Source: a virus. Taken from it: a stretch of 64,000 nt of DNA. The stretch is from IMG/VR virus record IMGVR_UViG_3300028831_000232, positions 41,638-105,637 of that record. One strand, given 5' to 3'. Both the position numbers and the translations under genes were made by a program. A model generated the notes under the pieces. It worked only from the letters and a program-made list of their open reading frames with translations, was not told the DNA's origin and searched no databases. Position 1 is the first letter of the stretch. The number at the start of each line of letters is the position of its first letter. Shown in pieces: positions 46,340 to 54,207 of this stretch.

Positions 46340-46588
46340 TTACGCCTCCCCTATCGGGATCTCACGAGCGTCGGGGTCGTAGAGGCAGATGGCCTTCACG
46401 CCCCACATCACCGTCTCCTCCAGGTGGGTACAGGCCAGGCTGCGCTCCCGGCTCTCGGGGATCAGCTCGAAGACGAGATCGACCAGCTCCTTGGCCTTCT
46501 CCCGCACGATCTCGATCCGCCCGATGGCCTCGGGGCTGGGCCGGACGTTGGTCAGGCTGCGCTTCACGTCATCGGCCGTCGGCCCCAT
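46340..46588 (-). CDS. acb2: Acb2-like anti-CBASS cyclic-nucleotide sponge, 82 aa
   Basis: A helical hairpin: EAIGRIEIVREKAKELVDLV, LIPESRERSLACTHLEE, TVMWGVKAICLY. This matches the Acb2/Tad1-type hairpin domain (S...LA.T.LEE..MW..KAI) found in phage anti-CBASS proteins that trap cyclic oligonucleotides. Length is typical (about 80-95 aa). Together with the Tad2-like gene it suggests a two-signal counter-defence set. Ligand binding is inferred. Confidence 0.75.
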   Translation of the reverse strand: MGPTADDVKRSLTNVRPSPEAIGRIEIVREKAKELVDLVFELIPESRERSLACTHLEETVMWGVKAICLYDPDAREIPIGEA

Positions 46589-46996
46589 TTAATTGCCTCC
46601 GAAGATGGTGAACAGGCCCCCGTTGTAGGAGCAGTTGAAGCACTGCGGTGCCGGCGGCACATGGCCGTTCTGCGTCACCTTGGAATTCTGGCGCAGGCTG
46701 AAGTAATTCGTGCTGTTGCACTGCGGGCAGCGTTGCGTCTCTTCCCGATTTCCCTGGCCGCCCTTCAGGAAGCCGGGCGAGCGCCAATTCAGACGTTTGC
46801 CGCCCGGCACGGTGGGGTCCTCGATGAACGGCGCCTCGTTGACCTCCGGGCCGGCCCAGGCTGGCTGGGGAACAACCTGGGCCGGCGCCGGAACGTAGCC
46901 CGGCGCATAGCCGGTGGGGGCGTAGGAGTGCTGCCCCACCGGCACCTCGGGCGCCTGGCCCAATTTCCTGGCCCACCAGCTGCTGGCGTCGCTCAT
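46589..46996 (-). CDS. Zinc-ribbon protein with Pro-rich linker, 135 aa
   Basis: Starts MSDASSWWARKLGQAP; a Pro/Ala/Tyr-rich linker (YAPTGYAPGYVPAPAQ) leads to RCPQC and QCFNCSYNG (a four-Cys ribbon near residues 92-125). Actinophages often carry this arrangement. Possibly RNA- or DNA-binding accessory of replication. Overlaps the polymerase start by 4 nt. Confidence 0.65.
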   Translation of the reverse strand: MSDASSWWARKLGQAPEVPVGQHSYAPTGYAPGYVPAPAQVVPQPAWAGPEVNEAPFIEDPTVPGGKRLNWRSPGFLKGGQGNREETQRCPQCNSTNYFSLRQNSKVTQNGHVPPAPQCFNCSYNGGLFTIFGGN

Positions 46997-49065
46997 CCCT
47001 TCCCCTCGCTCCACCGCTCGCAGACCGTGATGTCGGCCAGCAGCGGTACCCGTAGCTTAAGCGGTAGATCCTCCATCGACTCGCGAAGCATTTCCGAGGC
47101 CCACGCCACCAGCTCGTCGGGGGCCTGCACCACCAGTTCGTCATGGACCGTCAGCATGAGCAGGCAGGGGCTGTCGCGCAGGCGCTCGTGGAGCCGGACC
47201 ATCGCCAATTTGATCAGGTCGCCGGCCGACCCCTGGATGACGGTGTTGACCGCCTGGCGCTCGGCCGCTTTCCGCCGGCCGAATTCGTAGCTGGTGATGT
47301 CGGGCAGCCGGCGCTTGCGGCCCAGGATGGTGGTGACGTACGGCGCCGAGGGCCGGCACTTCTTGGCCTTGGCCTCGGCCCTGGTGATCCGGGTGGCAAC
47401 GCATTTCCGCACCACCGAGCGCCGCCAGGGGTCCACCCTGGTGTAGGTGCCGAAGAAAGCGTTGATCAGGTCTTCGGCCTCGCCCAAGTTCGGCACGCCG
47501 TACTTCTCCACCAGCGTGCTGGCCTGGGCGCCGTACGCCATCGAGAAATTGCAGTTCTTCGCCCGGCTGTATTGCTCCTTGGTCAGCTCCTCTTCGCTGA
47601 CGTGGTACGCCTTGCACCCGGTGATCTTGTGCAGGTTCAGGCCGTCCTGGTATGCCTTGATGAGCAGCGGGTCGCGGCTGTAGTGGGCCAGCAGGCGCAG
47701 CTCGATCTGGCTGTAGTCGGCCACGATGAGCTTGTGGCCGGGCGGGGCGATGAACAGCTCCCGCACCTCGTTCGAGCGCCGCGTCGGGATGTTCTGCAGG
47801 TTCGGCGTCCGGCAGCTGAACCGGCCGGTGCGGGCGCCGCGCTGGTCGAAGTCGGCGTGGCAGCGCCCGTTGTGGAGCCGGCCCTTGATGTTGAGCAGGT
47901 ACGTGCTGTGGAGCTTCGACAGCTCCAACCAGTGGAGGATGTCCTTCACCACCGGGTTCTTCCGCAGGCTGGCCGTGGACTGCAGCGCTGCCGCCGATGT
48001 CTGGGGGTCGCGCCGCACCTTGGTGACGTAGTCCGGGTGGGGCTGGTGCGGGCCGGTCCAGCGCCCCCGCCGGCCGGTACGGGGGTTCACGAGGTCGCGG
48101 TCGTAGTGGCCGAAGAGCAGCTCGATGATCTGGGCGTCGGCGTTCAAGTTGATCGGGTGGCCGGCGGCCTTCGCGACTCGGGCGTAGGTGGCGGCCATCT
48201 CGGCCTCGACGCGGGCGATGAGCGTGTCCAGGCCGGCCACGTCGATCATGACGCCGGCCTCCTCCATCCAGACCACGCACTCCAGCACCCGCATCTCCAG
48301 GTCGAACAGCTCAGTGAGGTTCTCGGCCTCGATCTGATCGACGTACGTCTGCTTCAGCAGCCAGGCGTACTTGGAGTCGAGCCGGCCGTAGCGGGCCGCC
48401 TCATCGAAGGGGAACTTGTCCACGCCGATGCGGCCCAGGCTCTTGTCGTACTCGAATTTGAATTCCCGCTTCACGCAGCTGCCGAGGCTGTAGGGGTAGC
48501 CGCCGAGGTGCGTCTCATCGATGAGGAACGCAGCGATCATGGTGTCGAAGTACGGCGGTGGCGGGACGACGCCGTAGTACCGGGCCGCCACCTCCAGGTC
48601 GAATTTCAGGCCGTGGCCCGTCTTCTCGGCCGGCCCCAGCAGGATCGGCTCCAGGGCCTCGAACACTGTCTCGGTGGAGAGCTGGGCGGGGGCAGGACCG
48701 ACCACCGGCAGCTGCTTGGCGTTGGCGTACGGCTCGCCGTTCTTCTTCAGCTTGCTCCACTCGAAGCCCACCACCCGGCCCAGCGGGTGGCCGAAGGGAA
48801 TCACGTCGGCCCGGCCCGGCCCCGCCAGCGAGATCCAGAACGGGATGGCGTGGCGAGGGTCGTTGCGCCGCTCGCCCCTCGTCTCAAAGTCGTAGGCGAA
48901 GGACTCCATGTCGGCGTAGGCGGCGGCCACCTCCTTGAGCTGGCGGGGGGTGGTGATGACGGACGCGCTGCGACGGAAGGACCCACCAGGACCGACGCTC
49001 GTCAGCGCCAGCCTGCCCGGTAACCGCCCACCGGGTGCCCCTCCTTCCGCCGCAGCGACCGTCAC
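46993..49065 (-). CDS. polA: Family A DNA polymerase with 3'-5' exonuclease domain, 690 aa
   Basis: The exonuclease domain starts with YDFETRG near residue 58 (Exo I) and contains GHGLKFDLEVAARYYG (Exo II). The polymerase domain has motif A DYSQIELRLLAHY (about 450), motif B RAKNCNFSMAYGAQ and motif C TVHDELV (about 640). It is the replicative polymerase of the phage. Phage-type length. GTG start at 49065. Sits between the zinc-ribbon gene and the SSB-like gene. Confidence 0.9.
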   Translation of the reverse strand: MTVAAAEGGAPGGRLPGRLALTSVGPGGSFRRSASVITTPRQLKEVAAAYADMESFAYDFETRGERRNDPRHAIPFWISLAGPGRADVIPFGHPLGRVVGFEWSKLKKNGEPYANAKQLPVVGPAPAQLSTETVFEALEPILLGPAEKTGHGLKFDLEVAARYYGVVPPPPYFDTMIAAFLIDETHLGGYPYSLGSCVKREFKFEYDKSLGRIGVDKFPFDEAARYGRLDSKYAWLLKQTYVDQIEAENLTELFDLEMRVLECVVWMEEAGVMIDVAGLDTLIARVEAEMAATYARVAKAAGHPINLNADAQIIELLFGHYDRDLVNPRTGRRGRWTGPHQPHPDYVTKVRRDPQTSAAALQSTASLRKNPVVKDILHWLELSKLHSTYLLNIKGRLHNGRCHADFDQRGARTGRFSCRTPNLQNIPTRRSNEVRELFIAPPGHKLIVADYSQIELRLLAHYSRDPLLIKAYQDGLNLHKITGCKAYHVSEEELTKEQYSRAKNCNFSMAYGAQASTLVEKYGVPNLGEAEDLINAFFGTYTRVDPWRRSVVRKCVATRITRAEAKAKKCRPSAPYVTTILGRKRRLPDITSYEFGRRKAAERQAVNTVIQGSAGDLIKLAMVRLHERLRDSPCLLMLTVHDELVVQAPDELVAWASEMLRESMEDLPLKLRVPLLADITVCERWSEGKG

Positions 49066-49071
49066 GCTACG

Positions 49072-49776
49072 TCACTCCTCGTCATCGTCGTCGTAGTCGC
49101 CGCTGACCTCTTCGGCCAGCTCCAGCAGCTGCTTGCGAGTCGGCACCTTGATGATCTTCTTGTCGTAGACCTTGGCCCGGTACTTCGCCAGCTCCTCCTC
49201 GTCCAGGGGCTTGATGTCCCAGTCCTCTTCGAGGTCGCGCTCCTTGACGTAGTCGAGGGCGTAGCGGGTCTGCTGCTTCTTGCCGGTGCGGGACGCCGCC
49301 CAGTACACGTCGTCACGGTCGATGGGCGCCGTGCGCTTGTCCTTCATCTTGGACTTCACCTGCTCGGCCACGGCCCCGCCCATCTCCCACACCCGGTTGA
49401 TGGGCTTGTCATCGGAGAGCACGAGGACGTTGAACATGACCCGGAAGGCCGGGTCGTCGCCCAGGTTGCACAACGGGCAGTCGTCCTCGATGCACACCCA
49501 GCTGCGCTTCCCCTGCCGGCGGTCGATCCAGTGCTGGCGGAAGTTGGCGAACGGCGCCGGCTGAAGGAACTTGATGAGCGTCGGCTCCTCCTCCAGCTTG
49601 AGGAATTCGGCGTAGCCGCCGGACTTGGCCTTCTGGCGCTCGTAGGCGCCCCAGCCCCCTTCGACCAGATCTTCCTCGTCCTCGTCATCCTCCTCTTCGT
49701 CATCTTCCTCTTCGGTGGATACGTCCTCGTCCTCAGGCTCTTCCTCGGCCGCCGGCCGCCGCACGGTCCTTCTCAC
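49072..49776 (-). CDS. SSB-like protein with zinc and acidic ends, 234 aa
   Basis: An acidic N-terminus (EEEDDEEEDDEDEEDL), then FLKLEEEPTLIKFLQPAPFA and a zinc-type HWI...CIEDDCPLCNLG (about 83-105) and GDDPAFRVMFNVLVLSD as OB-fold strands. The acidic C-terminus (DYDDDDEE) is typical of single-strand binding proteins that recruit partners. Actinophages carry such gp32-like proteins beside the polymerase. Start ATGA-coupled. Confidence 0.7.
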   Translation of the reverse strand: MRRTVRRPAAEEEPEDEDVSTEEEDDEEEDDEDEEDLVEGGWGAYERQKAKSGGYAEFLKLEEEPTLIKFLQPAPFANFRQHWIDRRQGKRSWVCIEDDCPLCNLGDDPAFRVMFNVLVLSDDKPINRVWEMGGAVAEQVKSKMKDKRTAPIDRDDVYWAASRTGKKQQTRYALDYVKERDLEEDWDIKPLDEEELAKYRAKVYDKKIIKVPTRKQLLELAEEVSGDYDDDDEE

Positions 49777-50036
49777 TTGTTGGCCCCCTGTTTTGTCGGT
49801 GCGAATCCAAATGCCTTACGCAGGAATGACTTCTGGTTTTTGGTTAACTCACAAGCGTCTTCGATTTCCTGTTCGAGTTGCTCTTGAAGTTCAGTCAGTA
49901 TTTTGGCAGTGAGTTTTGCTTGAAGTGATTTACGTTGCTCCATTGTTGCCTTTGCCAGGGCGGCGTCGCTGACACCCAGGTCATGGTGGGACATCTCCAC
50001 GTCGGCCCCGAACCGGTACGACTCGTCAATAGTCAC
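49773..50036 (-). CDS. AT-rich small coiled-coil protein, 87 aa
   Basis: Helical with RKSLQAKLTAKILTELQEQL and EDACELTKNQKSFLRKAFG. Base composition differs sharply from neighbours: many A/T third positions, as in TTTTGG and AAGTGATT-type words. This suggests a foreign or newly acquired segment. GTG start at 50036 overlaps a short frame that repeats the N-terminus of the HNH protein. Function unknown. Confidence 0.6.
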   Translation of the reverse strand: MTIDESYRFGADVEMSHHDLGVSDAALAKATMEQRKSLQAKLTAKILTELQEQLEQEIEDACELTKNQKSFLRKAFGFAPTKQGANK

Positions 50037-50076
50037 CCATCGACACGGTGTAGCTGCGTGAACGGCGAATGATCAT
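50026..50076 (-). CDS. 16-codon frame repeating the HNH protein N-terminus
   Basis: ATG at 50076 begins MIIRRSRSYTVS, identical to the first 12 residues of the HNH endonuclease, then ends MGDY and a stop. It is an ATGA overlap with the HNH stop. Best read as a duplicated target remnant, not a functional gene. Confidence 0.35.
   Translation of the reverse strand: MIIRRSRSYTVSMGDY
50041..50076. repeat. 36-bp direct repeat, left copy
   Basis: Matches 31 of 36 bases with 50535-50570 (identical start CGACACGGTGTAGCTGCG and end ATGATCAT). The two copies bracket the HNH gene. Consistent with duplication of an insertion target or a short gene start. Confidence 0.65.
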
Positions 50077-50570
50077 TGGGCATCACCTCCTCGGTGGCGG
50101 ATGGCGTAACGCACCGCCTGCTTGGTGACGCCCAGTTCTTCTCCCAGTACCCGCAGGCTCTCTCCACCAGCGTGCCGGCGTCGGAGGTCTGGAATTACGG
50201 CGTCGGGGATCTTGGTCTTGCCGTGCCGGTCGCCGCGAAGAATCTCGTCAGGCCGCTGGTGGTACCAACAACGGTGCTGCTCCACCATGTCCTGCACGTT
50301 CTCGGCCCTCGTTCCAACGGTGATGTGCAGCACGCAGGCTGGAAACTCACACAGGTGGCGTATCTCCTGCCCCGGCGGGACCGGGCCGTGCTCCAGCTCC
50401 CAGGCATAAACATGAGCACCGACCACCTTCGTGCCGTCCCAGAATTGCGGGTGTCCACTTACACTGTTGCAGTGTCCAGTCCAAAGCCAATGGTCACCTT
50501 TCTCGACCTTGGCCCAAAAGGCGGCCTGTCGCTGCGACACGGTGTAGCTGCGGCTGCGGCGGATGATCAT
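50073..50570 (-). CDS. HNH homing-type endonuclease with C-terminal HTH, 165 aa
   Basis: HNH_3-type core: FWAKVEKGDHWLWTG, AHVYAWELEHGPVPPG, IRHLCEFPACVLHITVGTRA with DNVQDM-like NVQDMVEQH. The segment after CEFPAC is about two residues shorter than usual, so activity is uncertain. The tail LRVLGEELGVTKQAVRYAI is an HTH for site recognition. Free-standing; flanked by 36-bp direct repeats, near an AT-rich gene, pointing to a mobile insertion. Confidence 0.75.
   Translation of the reverse strand: MIIRRSRSYTVSQRQAAFWAKVEKGDHWLWTGHCNSVSGHPQFWDGTKVVGAHVYAWELEHGPVPPGQEIRHLCEFPACVLHITVGTRAENVQDMVEQHRCWYHQRPDEILRGDRHGKTKIPDAVIPDLRRRHAGGESLRVLGEELGVTKQAVRYAIRHRGGDAQ
50535..50570. repeat. 36-bp direct repeat, right copy
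   Basis: Second copy of the 50041-50076 repeat; encodes the N-terminus MIIRRSRSYTVS of the HNH endonuclease. Confidence 0.65.
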
Positions 50571-50974
50571 CAGTCAGTCACCGTCCTCACGATGCCGGCG
50601 GCCTTCACCAGCTTGGCGCACATGTCGCAGCTCGGCACCGGGACGCGGTCGAGTTGGACGAGGTAGAGCGTGCCCCCCTCCATGCGCGACCGGTCGCCCC
50701 AGGCGATGGCGTTCTGCTCACAGTGGAGCGAGATGCAGTCGCTGTGGTTCTGGTTCCCCTCGGTGAAGCTGGGCACGTCGGAGAGGCCCCTGGGGCAGTC
50801 CCCGGCCAGGCAGCTCCCCTCACCGCTCGGAGCGCCGTTGTAGCCGGTGGAGACGATGCGCCGATCCTTGTCCACGATCACGGCGCCGATCTTGCGCCGC
50901 CGGCAGTCGGCCCGGCGCGCCACGGCCCAGGCGATCCCGAGGAAGTAGTCGTCCCAGCTCGGGCGGTCGTTCAT
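50570..50974 (-). CDS. Deoxycytidylate (dCMP) deaminase, 134 aa
   Basis: RRRKIGAVIVDKDRRIVSTG, GYNGAPSGE, SLHCEQNAIAWGDRS (zinc His and catalytic Glu in the HxE box) and PSCDMCAKLVKAAG (the two zinc Cys, here S in place of the usual P before C). A phage dCMP deaminase makes dUMP for thymidylate synthesis. Length is normal. ATG coupled to the HTH gene stop (ATGA). Confidence 0.85.
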   Translation of the reverse strand: MNDRPSWDDYFLGIAWAVARRADCRRRKIGAVIVDKDRRIVSTGYNGAPSGEGSCLAGDCPRGLSDVPSFTEGNQNHSDCISLHCEQNAIAWGDRSRMEGGTLYLVQLDRVPVPSCDMCAKLVKAAGIVRTVTD

Positions 50975-51378
50975 CCGATCCTCCGCAGCGCCTCGGCCAC
51001 CCGCTCCACGAATTTGGTGTCGGCCACCTGGGTCTTGGGATGGGGCCGGCCCCGGCCGTCCACCGTGACCTCCATCAGGCCCTCCTCGAAGGCGATCCGC
51101 ACGATGGCCTCCAGCTGGGGCCGGGTGTAGAGGCGCCGGGCCTTCTGCCGGACGGTGGCCGGCGCCCGGAATTTGGCGATGGGCAGCCAGCCGTTGCGCT
51201 CCCACTTCCTGATCGTGACCGGCGAGCGCCCCAGCGCCGCCGCCACCTGGCCCACCGTGTAGAACTCCGTCCGCACGCCGCCGACGTTGTGGTAGGTCGG
51301 CGGCCCCCAGTCGAGGGGAGGCGGCGGCTCCGGGCGCTGACCGACCGGGGTGTTCGACCCTGGGTAGTACTCAGTCAC
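50971..51378 (-). CDS. MerR-type helix-turn-helix protein, 135 aa
   Basis: EFYTVGQVAAALGRSPVTIR, KWERNGWLPIAKF and a later RRLYTRPQLEAIVRI are the HTH, wing and start of the second helix pair of MerR-like DNA-binding proteins. No effector domain follows, so a small regulator or recombination directionality factor. Pro-rich N-terminal tail. Overlaps the glycosylase gene by 8 nt. Confidence 0.75.
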   Translation of the reverse strand: MTEYYPGSNTPVGQRPEPPPPLDWGPPTYHNVGGVRTEFYTVGQVAAALGRSPVTIRKWERNGWLPIAKFRAPATVRQKARRLYTRPQLEAIVRIAFEEGLMEVTVDGRGRPHPKTQVADTKFVERVAEALRRIG

Positions 51379-51925
51379 TCTCGGTCAGCTCCTTGAAGTC
51401 GGCCAGATCCCGTTTCCAGCCGGCGTACAGGGCGCGGTTACGGAGCACGGCCGACGGGTGCCGGACGGGGAAGTAGGTCCGGCGCCCACCGTCGAGTAGT
51501 TCCCGAGTCCACGGCACGCCATGGGCGTCGGTGATCCTCTCAGACCGGCCCAGCGCCCGCAAGGGGACAGCGCCGGTCACTAGCACCCACCGGGGCCTGA
51601 TCAGCACCAGCTGGGCGATGCGGTTCCCCTGACAGGCGGCCAGCTCGTCGTCGGTCGGCGTCCGGGCCGGATAGCAGCTCACGGCATTGAAGAAGGCCAT
51701 CTCGGCCGGCTCCAGGCCGACCTTGGTCAGGGTCTTCCGCAGGAGCCGCCCAGATGGCCCCACGAAGGGAATTCCCCGCTTGTCCTCCTCTGCCCCCGGC
51801 GCTTCGCCCAGGACGGCCACAGAGGCCCCTACAGGGCCGCTCCAGGCCACCGGGGCGCGGGCCACCCTGCAGAGGCCGCACCGGGTGCAGGAGAGCACCC
51901 GGCGCCTCGTGGTGGCCTCGTCCAC
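51371..51925 (-). CDS. Family 4-type uracil-DNA glycosylase, 184 aa
   Basis: CTRCGLC near residues 13-19 (iron-sulfur ligands), LGEAPGAEEDKRGIPFVGPS and VRHPSAVLRN near the end are the Fe-S UDG signature motifs. It removes uracil from DNA. Near dCMP deaminase, so it may guard against dU in the phage genome. GTG start. Typical length. Confidence 0.85.
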   Translation of the reverse strand: MDEATTRRRVLSCTRCGLCRVARAPVAWSGPVGASVAVLGEAPGAEEDKRGIPFVGPSGRLLRKTLTKVGLEPAEMAFFNAVSCYPARTPTDDELAACQGNRIAQLVLIRPRWVLVTGAVPLRALGRSERITDAHGVPWTRELLDGGRRTYFPVRHPSAVLRNRALYAGWKRDLADFKELTESD

Positions 51926-51953
51926 TGTCCGGCCCCGGTGGCCCCGACGGGGG

Positions 51954-52328
51954 CTAGCGGTCCCCGAGGATCGAGTGCGGCGTCGGCCCGAAGTACGGGT
52001 AGCCCACGCCCCGGATCCGAGGGTCAGGGAGATCGTGGGCGCCCTCCTCGAAGAAGTAGCCCTGGTCCGAGCTGCGCCGGCTCTCGCCCTGGTAGTCGAG
52101 CGGCTTGCCGGCCAGCTCCCAGCACGCCCGGTGCCAGACGGTGGCGCCCTCGCCCACGGCGTAATCGGCGCCGCCCACCCGGCCGTAGCCGTCGTACTCC
52201 CCCATGTGGATGTCGCCCTCGGGGGAGATCGACACCACGTCCGACATCCAGGCGTTGACCTCGTTCGTCACGTAGGAGCTGAGAGCGGCGTGACCGCAGC
52301 TCTTGCAGTCCTGGCTGAAGAAGCCCAT
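51954..52328 (-). CDS. Unknown zinc-type protein, 124 aa
   Basis: CKSCG at residues 8-12 and WHRAC near residue 65. The middle has GEYDGYGRVGGADY. A small zinc protein of unknown role, seen often in actinophages. Gap of 28 nt before the UDG gene. Confidence 0.65.
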   Translation of the reverse strand: MGFFSQDCKSCGHAALSSYVTNEVNAWMSDVVSISPEGDIHMGEYDGYGRVGGADYAVGEGATVWHRACWELAGKPLDYQGESRRSSDQGYFFEEGAHDLPDPRIRGVGYPYFGPTPHSILGDR

Positions 52329-52332
52329 GGCC

Positions 52333-52749
52333 CTACGCCTTCCGGGGGATGAAGGCGTAGTTCACCCGCTGGACGAACATGGCATCGATGTCGTCCTGGC
52401 TGAGCTTGCCATCGTAGAGGGCCACCCGGACGGCGTCCTCGTTGACCTGGGGCACCATGCGGATGCAGCTGTCCTCCAGGCCGGCCCGGCGGATGATCGT
52501 CAGGGCCTTGTCCTCGTCCAGCGACTGGACGACCCGGCGCTCGCGCTTCAGGCCGGCGTAGCCCTCGATGGGGGCGTCGAAGTCGATGAACTCGCTCCCC
52601 TTGTCGTCGGTGTAGCCCTGCGTCTCGACCATGTTCGACAGCAGCTTCTTCAGCTCGTCCTCCCGCTTGGCGAACGTCTCTCGCTGCTGGCGGATGCCGA
52701 TGTAGTCGGTGAAGAGCTGCTTGATCTTGGCTGCGCTAACCTTTGCCAC
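52333..52749 (-). CDS. Unknown helical protein, 138 aa
   Basis: Starts MAKVSAAKIKQLFTDYIG; long helix QQRETFAKREDELKKLLSNM then an alpha/beta part with MVPQVNEDAVRVALYDG. No family recognised. The 52822-53007 gene upstream has its own hairpin terminator before this one starts. Confidence 0.6.
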   Translation of the reverse strand: MAKVSAAKIKQLFTDYIGIRQQRETFAKREDELKKLLSNMVETQGYTDDKGSEFIDFDAPIEGYAGLKRERRVVQSLDEDKALTIIRRAGLEDSCIRMVPQVNEDAVRVALYDGKLSQDDIDAMFVQRVNYAFIPRKA

Positions 52750-52788
52750 CGGGTACTCCTTCTGCTCGTTTTGCGGGTGGAGAGGGGT

Positions 52789-52815
52789 GGAGGGGCCGGG
52801 ATTACCGGCCCCTCC
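52789..52815 (-). terminator. Hairpin after gene 52822-53007
   Basis: Perfect 11-bp stem GGAGGGGCCGG/CCGGCCCCTCC with a 5-nt loop, 6 nt past the stop codon. No clear U-run. One of three similar hairpins that separate 52822, 53051 and 54208. Confidence 0.65.
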
Positions 52816-52821
52816 CTCGCG

Positions 52822-53007
52822 TCAGCTGCCGACGGTGAGCTGGGACCCACAGACCGGACAGCCGGCAGCGATGTCGATGGTCATCGGCGGCCCCAGGGTG
52901 TCGTCGGCCAGCTCGCCGGTCTGACGCCAGGTCTGGCCGCCGTCGCGGCTCTCGAAGCCGTGGGAGTCGTTGTCTGCCTCTGCCTCGCACCACATGACCA
53001 TCATCAT
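52822..53007 (-). CDS. Small zinc-type protein, 61 aa
   Basis: Starts MMMVMWCEAEADNDSHG. CPVC near residue 50; WC and ESRDGGQTWRQ precede. Likely a short zinc module. It lies between two strong hairpins and so is probably transcribed alone. Confidence 0.6.
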   Translation of the reverse strand: MMMVMWCEAEADNDSHGFESRDGGQTWRQTGELADDTLGPPMTIDIAAGCPVCGSQLTVGS

Positions 53008-53019
53008 CGGGACCTCCTT

Positions 53020-53043
53020 GGGGGCGGGATTTCTCCCGCCCCC
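53020..53043 (-). terminator. Hairpin after the DUF932 gene
   Basis: Perfect 9-bp stem GGGGGCGGG/CCCGCCCCC with a 6-nt loop, 7 nt past the stop of the DUF932 gene. Confidence 0.65.
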
Positions 53044-53050
53044 GGATTTT

Positions 53051-54100
53051 CTAGCCGACGAGGGCCGGCTGGTGGTCGGTGATGTCCACCAGGGCGTCGA
53101 GCACGATCTGGTCGTCGGCGGCGGTGGTGCCGTCGATGGCCCGCAGCATGTTGCGCTGCGCCCGGTTGCCGTTGGAGCGCATCACGGCCTCGTGGTGGTT
53201 GTAGGTGTTGAACGCCTGGATGACACCGAAGGCCGTGCCCTTCCAGGGCGACACCCGCAGGTCGTTGCTGTAGAGGCGCCGCAGGGCCTCCTGCTTGTTG
53301 GTGGCCTTGGTGGCCGCCCCGCTGGCCGTCTTGCCGGCCGGGATCTCGGGGACCGGCACCACGGCGTCGAGCACGGCGTCCCACTGGCGGGTGGTGACCT
53401 TCCAGCTGGTGAGGGCGGCCACCTCAGCCTCGAACGCCTTCGAGTCCTCGAAGATGATGTTCAGGGCGTCGCGGGCCTCGGCCAGGCGCAGGGCACTGCC
53501 CGAGCTGTGCTTGATCTTGAAGTTCTGCCCCCGCTCCCGCAGGGCGATCTCCAGGGTGTTGTCGCAGACCACGAGCTGGCGCTTGCGGCCGTAGGTGGTG
53601 GCGAGGGAGCCATCGAAGCTGGTGCCGGCCAGCAGGTAGGGCCGGAACTCCACGCCCTCGGGGGTGGTGATGGAGTCCTCCATCTCGATGGACACCCAGG
53701 CCAGGCCCCGGTTCTTCAGCAGGCCGGCCGAGCCGATGCCCAGGTCGCCCTTGGACTTGGCGATGATGTCGGCCGGGCCGTCGAGGAGCCACTCCTCGTA
53801 CTGGTGGCCGCAGTACCCGTCCTTGAACATCCCGAGCACGTCGAGGTTGTCGTCGGCGCACATGGCCTTGCGGCCGGGGACCTCCTTGTAGCCGCCCTCG
53901 CCGTCGGGGATGTAGAGCGGCATCTCGATGACGCTGAAGTTGAACAGCCGGCGGGTCACGTCCTCGACGGGGATGGCGTGGGGGTAGTGGTTCGGCTCGG
54001 CGCCCTGGAACTCCTCGCGGTAGTGCCAGGCGTCACCTCGCTGCTCGGTGAACCCGATCAGCGTCATGGTGTTGAGCCACTCGTACGTTTCCTTGCTCAT
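53051..54100 (-). CDS. DUF932 protein, 349 aa
   Basis: Matches the phage/plasmid-like DUF932 family: LLAGTSFDGSLATTYGRKRQ, LVVCDNTLEIALRERG, KIKHSSGSALRLAEARDAL and TRQWDAVLDAVVP. These proteins are common in phages and mobile elements; function is not fixed. ATG at 54100 with GGAG upstream. The gene stands alone between hairpins at 54163-54200 and 53020-53043, so it may be strongly or independently expressed. Confidence 0.8.
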   Translation of the reverse strand: MSKETYEWLNTMTLIGFTEQRGDAWHYREEFQGAEPNHYPHAIPVEDVTRRLFNFSVIEMPLYIPDGEGGYKEVPGRKAMCADDNLDVLGMFKDGYCGHQYEEWLLDGPADIIAKSKGDLGIGSAGLLKNRGLAWVSIEMEDSITTPEGVEFRPYLLAGTSFDGSLATTYGRKRQLVVCDNTLEIALRERGQNFKIKHSSGSALRLAEARDALNIIFEDSKAFEAEVAALTSWKVTTRQWDAVLDAVVPVPEIPAGKTASGAATKATNKQEALRRLYSNDLRVSPWKGTAFGVIQAFNTYNHHEAVMRSNGNRAQRNMLRAIDGTTAADDQIVLDALVDITDHQPALVG

Positions 54101-54162
54101 TTCGGTGGGTGCTCCTTCGTGAAGGGTGCTGATCGGATGGTACGGAGGGGGTGTGACGGTTA

Positions 54163-54200
54163 TGCCGGGCGGGCAGGTCCCAACCACCTCCCGCCCGGCA
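54163..54200 (-). terminator. Hairpin after gene 54208-54792
   Basis: Perfect 11-bp stem TGCCGGGCGGG/CCCGCCCGGCA with a 16-nt loop, 7 nt past the stop of the helix-turn-helix gene. Confidence 0.65.
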
Positions 54201-54207
54201 GGGGCGG

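Noticed and set aside
47143-49023. Long open frame antisense to the DNA polymerase gene (626 codons), and similar long frames opposite 35058-36962, 29301-30728 and 58342-59931
   Set aside because: They lie exactly opposite well-supported genes, have Arg-, Gly- and Pro-heavy composition from GC-rich third positions, and show no motifs or ribosome sites.
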